A program made the translations under genes and the position numbers. Source: Bacteroidales bacterium (lineage in GTDB: Bacteria > Bacteroidota > Bacteroidia > Bacteroidales > VadinHA17). Taken from it: a stretch of 39,644 nt of DNA. The DNA lies in contig JADGPU010000022.1 in assembly GCA_017882305.1 (NCBI GenBank), forward strand, positions 1 to 39,644. Direction: 5' to 3'. Positions 33,810 to 39,644 of the stretch are shown piece by piece; position 1 is the stretch's first letter; each line of letters starts with the position of its first letter. Under the pieces are notes generated by a model that made no database searches, was not told the origin of the DNA, and saw only the letters and a program-made list of their open reading frames with translations.

Positions 33810-34904
33810 CTATCGATGATAAATTGCAGAAGTAGTTGGTAAGGGGTTAACCGTTATCAATACCGATCCACTATAGACAGTACCGCAATGGGAGGTACCT
33901 CCATCAGTTGCGATAATTCTGTAATAGATCGTTGCTGTAAGGGCCGGAGGCGAATATGAAAGGATATTTGCACCTGGAATATTAGTCCATGAGGACCCAT
34001 CATGGCTGCTCTGCCATTGATAAGTATAGTTTGGACCCGAACCGCCGGAAGCAGGTGTTGCTGTGAGTGTGGAGGGTACATTTCCATAACAAATCTGCTG
34101 GCTGTTGAATGCAACAGGTGGCAAAAGTGGCTCCCTGACGACAAGATTCCTTTCCCTTGTGAAACTTGTTTCAATACAAGTTGGATCACTTGGAGGTTGG
34201 TTGAGAGTAGTAAAAGTAACAGATACCCGATATGAACCGCTTTGAGCAGTTGTTGCATTTGAAATAGTCAGTTGAGATGTAGTTGTGCCTGAATACGTTC
34301 CACCGTCTGATAAAAAAGTCCAGCCTGAACCGTTGTTCCATGACCACTGGTATCCGTTATTGGTTACATTCCCGATTGTAAATACCTTATAAGTTATACT
34401 ACCTCCATTGCAGATGGTCGAATTTACAACTACAGGTGTAAGAGATGTAATAGAGTTTACGCTTAATAAGGCCATATCAGAAGTTATTGTCCCGGATTCA
34501 TCTGTAATCAATACCCGGTATTCAGTACCATTTACATTCAGACTGTTCACTCCTATATTATCAATTGACAGCAAAGCACTGGTTGCACCGCTTATATCTG
34601 AAAAATTACCGCCAGGTGGTTTTTGTTGCCACTGGTAGTAAACAGTTCCCGCAGATCCGTTTACAGCTACCGAAAATTCCACATGGTTTCCATAGCAGTC
34701 TGTCTGGGATAGAGGTTGACTTGTAATTGTCAGCGCTGCAGCAAGTTGTGTGATAGTCTCTGGCAAAGTGATTGTTGTCTGCCCCCGCATAGCAGCCCCC
34801 AAAATCCAGAACCCAAGCAACAACTTCCGTATATTAACTTTCCTTCTCAGGCGCCGGACAGCTTGTAAAACGCTATCAACGATATTTCCTGTGACTTCTG
34901 TCAA
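33810..34904 (-). CDS. Exported Ig-like repeat protein without sorting domain
   Basis: The 364-residue protein has a basic N-terminus and a hydrophobic stretch (KLLLGFWILGAAMRGQ) that serves as signal peptide. Three Ig-like modules follow, with Tyr-Gln-Trp cores (VYYQWQQKPPGGNFSD, NGYQWSWNNGSGWTF, YTYQWQSSHDGSSWTN). The last residues, ITVNPLPTTSAIYHR, echo the end of the next protein downstream. It is the first gene of the leftward surface-protein operon and lacks a sorting domain. I do not recognise a specific family. Confidence 0.8.
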   Translation of the reverse strand: MTEVTGNIVDSVLQAVRRLRRKVNIRKLLLGFWILGAAMRGQTTITLPETITQLAAALTITSQPLSQTDCYGNHVEFSVAVNGSAGTVYYQWQQKPPGGNFSDISGATSALLSIDNIGVNSLNVNGTEYRVLITDESGTITSDMALLSVNSITSLTPVVVNSTICNGGSITYKVFTIGNVTNNGYQWSWNNGSGWTFLSDGGTYSGTTTSQLTISNATTAQSGSYRVSVTFTTLNQPPSDPTCIETSFTRERNLVVREPLLPPVAFNSQQICYGNVPSTLTATPASGGSGPNYTYQWQSSHDGSSWTNIPGANILSYSPPALTATIYYRIIATDGGTSHCGTVYSGSVLITVNPLPTTSAIYHR

Positions 34905-35284
34905 ATGCTAAATTTGCTTTCAGTATAATACCAAATAACCACCTCCTGCATTAACTTTATAAATTAAAGCAGGACATAGTGTTAACTGAGATTACTGTCA
35001 GGTTTTCTCTGCAAAAAGAATACTTCGATTTTTTTTTAAAGTTTTCTACAATCTAGCCCAATGCATCTAAATAGTTATTCCGGGATCTAAGATAGTGATT
35101 TTTTAAATAACTGAAAATTATTTTTGAACACTGCCAAAAATCCTTCCATACGAGTTTGACTCTTTATGCAAATTGTTTCAGACTAACATGTATTTAGTAC
35201 TAGTCGCCATAAGTTTTAAAACGTGGCTTTACCCCAAAAGAAGAAGATATTTCTATCTAAACTGATTGTTGAGAAAGTACAATC
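34905..35284. other. Intergenic region upstream of the surface-protein operon
   Basis: This 380-bp gap separates the GNAT gene from the Ig-like protein gene, both leftward. It should hold the operon promoter, but no exact TAnnTTTG motif on the minus strand, no clear terminator hairpin and no ORF of note was seen. Confidence 0.4.
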
Positions 35285-35944
35285 TTATGAGGAATAATGT
35301 GATTTTAATGTGTAACTACGACTTACTTTGTTGAATAATTGAACGAATAATATAAGTTTTAATCGTTTCGCGTTTAGTTTCTTTTTAAATTTTACTGCAG
35401 GAGAATTAAAATAATCACTTATGCTATATAATTTATCCAATCCCATTTCTGTAAGTATTTCATAACTTTTGTAACGAAGAAAAGGTGCTAAATTTTGCCC
35501 TCTGTATGATTCCAGAGTATACATAAACCATAAGTAAGCTTCATTGCTCTCAAGATGCATAACAGTGGATTTATAGCTTAATTTCTTAAAATTTATCCAC
35601 ATAAAGGCAGCAATTTCACCATTGTGTTTTATTCCAATACACTTTTCACCGTCCTTTAACATTGAAAGTAATTTCTCCTCAGTAAAGCCGGCATAATTAA
35701 TGGCACCGATTATCTTCATATCCTCAGGTTTGAGCATTTCACATGAATAATCCGGATAGATCCCTTTTATCTCAGGAATTTTGGTGACATTAATTCCCTC
35801 CTGAAACAAATAATATGGAGTAAACTCAATTTTAATCCTGCTTAACAGGTAACTGATGGATTGAAAAGTCATCCCGTAGCGAACTTTAGTCAGAATTTTT
35901 TTAAATAATGAAACCTTATTTTTCTTTTGTGCTGCAGAGTTCAT
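35285..35944 (-). CDS. GNAT-family N-acetyltransferase
   Basis: The 219-residue protein has a basic, helical N-terminal extension and a GNAT core. Strand-rich CIGIKHNGEIAAFMWINFKK leads to the acetyl-CoA pyrophosphate loop in LESYRGQNLAPFLRYKSYEI (R-x-x-x-x-A variant of Q/RxxGxG/A), followed by LYSISDYFNSPAVKFKKKLN, the typical final Asn-x-x-Ala helix. It is cytoplasmic. It starts 6 bp after the BKACE gene, so the two are cotranscribed and may act on one substrate. The acceptor is unknown. Confidence 0.82.
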   Translation of the reverse strand: MNSAAQKKNKVSLFKKILTKVRYGMTFQSISYLLSRIKIEFTPYYLFQEGINVTKIPEIKGIYPDYSCEMLKPEDMKIIGAINYAGFTEEKLLSMLKDGEKCIGIKHNGEIAAFMWINFKKLSYKSTVMHLESNEAYLWFMYTLESYRGQNLAPFLRYKSYEILTEMGLDKLYSISDYFNSPAVKFKKKLNAKRLKLILFVQLFNKVSRSYTLKSHYSS

Positions 35945-35950
35945 GTTTTT

Positions 35951-36826
35951 TCATGTTTTAATAATAGCACGGCCATATTTACCACTGCCATTCTCGAGAT
36001 TCATTTTTTGCCTGAATTCTTCCGATGTCATTATTTTTCTTCCGTTTGCATCTGCAAGAATATGAATTCTTTTGATAAGATCGATATTACTGGCTAGTTT
36101 TGTTCTTGAGGATGTATACCAGATGTTGTCCTCGAGTCCGACTCTAACTCCCCCACCTATTGCAATAGCAACTGAGTTCATCATCAATTGTTGGTCACCA
36201 ATGCCTGCAAGACTCCAGAGGGAATTTTCCGGTAAATCGCGAATCATAATTCCGGCGTGTAATAAATCAGCCTGGGCGCAGGCAATATTTCCCAATAAAA
36301 GATTAAAATAAAACGGAGGAATTAGCAATCCTTTTTTTATAAGATATTTTGCATAATTAATCATACCTGCATCAAATGCTTCCAACTCAGGAACTATTCC
36401 AAGATTCTTCATTTTATTTGCCAGATTCAGAATCATTTCAGGTGAATTAATGCTTGCAATTTGATTGAAATTCAATGAACTGAGAGTCAGACTTCCCATA
36501 TCAGGTTTTAAAAAGCCTTCCAATTCCAGAGCCTCGGAACGTTCCTCAAATTTATTGAATGCTCTTCCGCTAAGTGAAACACATATAACTAAAGAAGGAG
36601 CAAATTTCCTTATTCCTTCAATAATTGATGCATAAACATCTTTCTTATAAGTTGGATTTCCAGTTTGCACATCTCTGGCATGGAGATGTACTTTTGTTAT
36701 TCCAAGTTCCCATGCAGAATGAATATCTTCAATTATTTCAGAAATACTTATGGGTATATAGGGGGTTAGACTCTTGGTGGGAATCAGTCCTGTAGGCGTA
36801 AAATCGATTATTAAATTTTCTTCCAT
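35951..36826 (-). CDS. BKACE (DUF849) beta-keto acid cleavage enzyme
   Basis: The 291-residue TIM-barrel protein carries the zinc site HLHARD (His47, His49), PELEAFDAGMI, LLLGN and the conserved end GGGVRVGLEDNIW, whose Glu completes the metal site. Members split a beta-keto acid with acetyl-CoA into acetoacetate and a CoA ester, as 3-keto-5-aminohexanoate cleavage enzyme does in lysine fermentation. The N-terminal TPTGLIPTK differs from the TGAExTK form of the lysine enzyme, so the substrate is probably another keto acid. It leads a two-gene unit with the GNAT gene. Confidence 0.88.
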   Translation of the reverse strand: MEENLIIDFTPTGLIPTKSLTPYIPISISEIIEDIHSAWELGITKVHLHARDVQTGNPTYKKDVYASIIEGIRKFAPSLVICVSLSGRAFNKFEERSEALELEGFLKPDMGSLTLSSLNFNQIASINSPEMILNLANKMKNLGIVPELEAFDAGMINYAKYLIKKGLLIPPFYFNLLLGNIACAQADLLHAGIMIRDLPENSLWSLAGIGDQQLMMNSVAIAIGGGVRVGLEDNIWYTSSRTKLASNIDLIKRIHILADANGRKIMTSEEFRQKMNLENGSGKYGRAIIKT

Positions 36827-37225
36827 TTATTTGTGAATTTATATGACATAAGTAAAGATAATATTTAATTTGGATGGTGAGAAACCTATTTATAGAACTT
36901 GAACTTTGTCCGGTGTAGCTTAAAGAAGCGAAGAATTCCGTAAGAACAAAAGGATCAATAAGTCGCTCCACAAATGCCACCATGAAACTTACTACCCCTG
37001 AATCTTATCCAATACTTAATAATCAATAAATAATTATTATTTTTGTTTAAAGTGATGGAGTTCACCTTTAACCGCTTCCAGACAATCACAAACGAACACT
37101 TTCATAAAAATTGAAAAGATATTCTTCATTTCCGCAGAGGTATGATAATGAATATGACACTGATATATCAAAATTGATTAAAATAACCAACAAGATAAAT
37201 TATTAATCATTTTAAATTAATCACA
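36827..37225. other. Intergenic leader region between the BKACE and enolase genes
   Basis: This 399-bp divergent gap carries the promoters for both sides and an unusual long leader for enolase. A fluoride-riboswitch-like block lies at 37047-37091. A minus-strand frame at 36738-36983 overlaps the BKACE gene and looks spurious. No RNA gene other than the riboswitch candidate was seen. Confidence 0.5.
37047..37091 (+). promoter_or_regulatory. Fluoride-riboswitch-like (crcB motif) element upstream of enolase
   Basis: GTGATGGAGTTCACC at 37052-37066, followed by TTTAACCGCT at 37067-37076, closely follows the 5' half of the fluoride riboswitch as I remember it (GGnGAUGGnnUUCnCC, then AAACCGCU). The first stem GTG/CAC forms. 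The expected second half (about GCUGAUGAnnCC, forming the pseudoknot with the GGAG loop) is not evident, though CAGACAATCAC at 37079-37089 may be a degenerate version; AUCAC there can also pair with GUGAU of the first stem. Enolase is fluoride-sensitive and is among genes known to carry this riboswitch. It may be a variant or a decayed copy. Confidence 0.35.
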
Positions 37226-38509
37226 ATGGAAATTATTGACGTACAAGCATTAGAAATTCTCGACTCCCGTGGAAACCCTACGGTAGAAGTCAGTTTAACC
37301 CTCGAAGACGGAACAGAAGCAAGAGCAGCAGTCCCAAGCGGTGCTTCAACAGGTGAACGTGAAGCATGTGAATTACGAGATGGTGACAAGAAACGTTACC
37401 TTGGAAGAGGTGTTTTAAAAGCCGTCGAAAACGTTAACGAGATTATTGCAAAAGAGATTATTGGTAAATGCTACGTCAGCCAGCGTGAACTGGATTATTC
37501 AATGATTAATCTGGATGGTACGCCAAATAAATCAAAACTTGGTGCTAATGCAATACTTGGTGTTTCAATGGCATATGCCCGTGCAGAAGCCCTGAGCGCT
37601 GATATCCCTCTTTATCAGTACTTAGGTGGAAGTAACGCACATTTATTGCCTGTTCCATGTCTGAATATCATCAATGGTGGTAAGCATGCAGACAATAATG
37701 TTGATTTTCAGGAATTCATGATTGCTCCGCATGGTGCAAAAACGTTTACAGAGGCTATCCGCATGGGTATTGAAGTTTTTCATTCACTTAAATCCGTGTT
37801 AAAAGGGAAAGGTTATAGTACAGGTGTTGGTGACGAAGGTGGATTTGCTCCAGACCTGAAATCAAACGATGAAGCTGTTGAAGTAATTCTTGAAGCAATT
37901 GGGAAAGCAGGATATAAAGCAGGTGATGAAGTAAGCATTTGCCTTGACCCGGCAGCCAGTGAACTGTGGGAAGACGGAAAATACAAATTATTTAAAAGCA
38001 CTGGAAAATTCCTGACAAGTGATGAAATGGTAAAACTTTGGGAAAGCTGGGTAAATCAATATCCCATTGTTTTGATTGAAGATGGTATGGCAGAAAATGA
38101 TTGGACAGGTTGGCATAACATGACAAAAACTCTTGGCAAGAAAATAGAAATTGTTGGTGATGATTTATTCTGCACAAATAAAGCAATCCTAACCGAAGGT
38201 ATACAAAAGGGTGTTGCAAACGCAGTACTGATTAAATTGAACCAGATTGGCACTGTAACTGAGACACTTGAGACAATTGAACTTGCATATAAGAATTCCT
38301 ATAACTGTTTTGTTTCACATCGCAGTGGTGAAACTGTTGACAGTTTTATTGCTGATTTAACTGTTGCAGTTAATGCAGGGCATCTGAAAACGGGCAGTGG
38401 ATGCAGAGGTGAACGTGTTGAAAAATTCAACCAGCTTATGAGAATCGAACATGCGTTAGGAAGTGCTTCCAAGTTTGCAGGCAAGAAGGCATTTAAAAAT
38501 GCCTTATGA
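37226..38509 (+). CDS. eno: Enolase (phosphopyruvate hydratase)
   Basis: The 427-residue protein is a full-length enolase that interconverts 2-phosphoglycerate and phosphoenolpyruvate in glycolysis. It shows the start [20 protein letters not shown], the loop [39 protein letters not shown], metal-site blocks [23 protein letters not shown] and VGDDLFCTN, the catalytic Lys in [13 protein letters not shown], and [15 protein letters not shown]. The gene stands alone with a roughly 400-bp leader and its own terminator. A fluoride-riboswitch-like sequence in the leader would fit the enzyme's known inhibition by fluoride. Confidence 0.97.
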   Translation: MEIIDVQALEILDSRGNPTVEVSLTLEDGTEARAAVPSGASTGEREACELRDGDKKRYLGRGVLKAVENVNEIIAKEIIGKCYVSQRELDYSMINLDGTPNKSKLGANAILGVSMAYARAEALSADIPLYQYLGGSNAHLLPVPCLNIINGGKHADNNVDFQEFMIAPHGAKTFTEAIRMGIEVFHSLKSVLKGKGYSTGVGDEGGFAPDLKSNDEAVEVILEAIGKAGYKAGDEVSICLDPAASELWEDGKYKLFKSTGKFLTSDEMVKLWESWVNQYPIVLIEDGMAENDWTGWHNMTKTLGKKIEIVGDDLFCTNKAILTEGIQKGVANAVLIKLNQIGTVTETLETIELAYKNSYNCFVSHRSGETVDSFIADLTVAVNAGHLKTGSGCRGERVEKFNQLMRIEHALGSASKFAGKKAFKNAL

Positions 38510-38628
38510 AAGTAGACCACATCCATCGCCATAAAATAGACTAACCCATTAATTAATGATAAAAAACGAGCATTGATAAGGTATAATAATAATTAATTAT
38601 TTGTAAATTAATATATTATAAATATTGA

Positions 38629-38659
38629 AATGCCCCAAAATATTAAATCTTGGGGCATT
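38629..38659 (+). terminator. Terminator hairpin downstream of enolase
   Basis: AATGCCCCAA (38629-38638) pairs perfectly with TTGGGGCATT (38650-38659) across an 11-base loop. It lies between the convergent enolase and DUF1579-like genes and is followed by CTATTATTATT on the plus strand. It may serve both directions. Confidence 0.8.
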
Positions 38660-38678
38660 CTATTATTATTAAGAACTA

Positions 38679-39176
38679 CTATTTTACCCGTGTATAGGTA
38701 TCAGTTTTAACTGGTTTGTTATTTACTATCGAAGTAATTATGTACATATCAGGTGATTTAAATTCTGCCTCACCCTTTAAGGATGCCATTTCAGGATTGG
38801 AAATATCAGTATACAGTATAGCTTCACCTTTATAATTTGATGTAAACCATTGTGCATAAATTCTCATATCCATTTTCTTGGTTAGTTCTAAACCAATGTA
38901 TTTATCGACTCTTTTGTCATACCCCCAAAGGCGCTTCGCTTCCATAACTACTTTCCCTCTGGGAACAACTTTTAAAGAACATTCAAGTCCGGTTCCATAA
39001 GATTTTACATCCCAAAAACGAGTGGTGTCTTTAGCAATATCACACTTCCAATAGCCTATAAACTGTTTCATCAACTCAACCTGGTCAAGTTTTGTTTGTG
39101 CTGGTTGTGCCTGTATTCCATTTGTACAGGATAACAGGAACACAACAATCACTGATGTTAAACAAAATGTTCTCAT
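38679..39176 (-). CDS. Small exported protein, DUF1579-like
   Basis: The 165-residue protein has a signal peptide (SVIVVFLLSCTNGIQAQ; the Cys within FLLSC could make it a lipoprotein). The mature part opens with KQFIGYWKCDIAKDTTRFWD, typical of small lipocalin-like DUF1579 proteins in which a W-x-C/G block follows the first strand. Further strands are WGYDKRVDKYIGLEL and SLKGEAEFKSPDMYIIT. The family has no firm function. It is a single gene, convergent with enolase. Confidence 0.75.
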   Translation of the reverse strand: MRTFCLTSVIVVFLLSCTNGIQAQPAQTKLDQVELMKQFIGYWKCDIAKDTTRFWDVKSYGTGLECSLKVVPRGKVVMEAKRLWGYDKRVDKYIGLELTKKMDMRIYAQWFTSNYKGEAILYTDISNPEMASLKGEAEFKSPDMYIITSIVNNKPVKTDTYTRVK

Positions 39177-39644
39177 TTGATTGATTTTTGGTTAATAGAT
39201 AAAACTTAGATTACTGTAAGTTAATAATATGATAAAAGTTACAAAAAGAAAGTACACAAGTCAAATAAATCTTAAAACATTGAAATGCCAGTATTGAAAA
39301 ATAGATATTTACAACATTTTGGGATGTTGCATGAGATTGATTATTTATCTGGAACTTTTGTCTTTTGACAATCTTTGTCCATCCTAGAATTAGCGAAGAT
39401 GAATTGTTTTTGTATTAACAAAGAAAAACCCACCTTGGCTCTCTGGCGAGAGCTTCGGCGGGCGAATGTGGATGCAATCACCTGGTTATCAACAAATATG
39501 ATTGATTTGCAGACTAATGATAAGTTTTTCTTCAAACAATAACTAGCAATTTGAGTTAATTAACTAAAAAGATTTATCTTTAAAATTTCCGATATTTTTT
39601 GAACTATTTTATTGTTAATACTATAAAAGTAGTGTGTGATTTTT
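39177..39644. other. Terminal intergenic region with a small hairpin repeat
   Basis: This 468-bp stretch at the window edge is AT-rich except for a GC-rich island at about 39428-39465. GCTCTC (39438-39443) pairs with GAGAGC (39448-39453) over a TGGC loop, flanked by weaker CC/GG pairing. Such GC-rich hairpins (ending in GGCGGGCG) are a common interspersed junk element. The 64-residue minus-strand frame at 39341-39535 runs across it and looks artificial. No other gene was seen. Confidence 0.5.

Noticed and set aside
36738..36983. 81-residue minus-strand frame overlapping the BKACE start
   Set aside because: It overlaps the well-supported BKACE gene in another frame, has no signal or domain, and its composition looks random.
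39341..39535. 64-residue minus-strand frame at the window end
   Set aside because: It runs through a GC-rich hairpin repeat (giving an ARRSSRQRAKVGF-like peptide typical of translated repeats) and has no recognisable fold.
1..39644. tRNA, rRNA or transposase genes
   Set aside because: I read both strands for characteristic tRNA arms, rRNA blocks and transposase motifs and found none that I could support.

Overview
The window looks like a chromosomal segment of an uncultured member of the Bacteroidota, probably of the Bacteroidales/Marinilabiliales type. This rests on the protein content (a type IX secretion PorP/SprF protein, a gliding-motility type-B C-terminal sorting domain, TolC/HlyD efflux proteins with Bacteroidota-type signal peptides, and many exported carbohydrate-active enzymes), on the AT-rich base composition, and on small intergenic repeats of kinds seen in this phylum. 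No rRNA, tRNA, CRISPR array, prophage or intact insertion sequence was seen.

Layout. Bases 1-371 hold no gene but several hairpin repeats and the terminator of a leftward efflux operon (TolC, HlyD adaptor, ABC ATPase; 3738 to 372). Bases 3966-4730 hold a decayed Tat-exported gene, a 55-residue single-span membrane protein and a long imperfect hairpin. A secreted serine hydrolase follows (4727-6397, minus). A five-gene leftward sugar catabolic operon (12748 to 6590) encodes a class II aldolase, a fucose-isomerase-like enzyme, an FGGY kinase, a DUF4432 aldose epimerase and a mannitol-type polyol dehydrogenase. A divergent AraC regulator lies at 12912-13772. Next comes a glycan region: a GH2 enzyme, an exported protein of unknown function, a rightward group (MFS hexuronate-type transporter, exported Gfo/Idh/MocA protein, NagB-like protein, large carbohydrate esterase), a GH78 alpha-L-rhamnosidase, an unassigned alpha/alpha-barrel lipoprotein and a GH140-like DUF4038 enzyme. 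No SusC/SusD pair is present, so this is a carbohydrate-active enzyme cluster and not a classical polysaccharide utilisation locus.

The right third holds a histidine/aromatic amino acid lyase (29292-30824), a leftward surface-protein operon (two Ig/PKD-like exported proteins, a protein with a type-B sorting domain, and a PorP/SprF anchor; 34904 to 30838), a BKACE (DUF849) enzyme paired with a GNAT acetyltransferase, enolase (37226-38509) and a small exported DUF1579-like protein.

How the parts may work together (inference): exported glycosidases and the esterase remove rhamnose, apiose-like and galactose/uronic residues from a plant- or algae-type glycan. The MFS protein imports a released sugar or sugar acid. 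The five-gene operon turns an aldose into a ketose phosphate and splits it, under control of the AraC protein. The most checkable new points are a fluoride-riboswitch-like element ahead of enolase, a NagB-like protein with an altered catalytic aspartate next to a Tat-exported Gfo/Idh protein, the five-gene operon of unknown substrate, and the surface proteins that share an unusual C-terminal motif.
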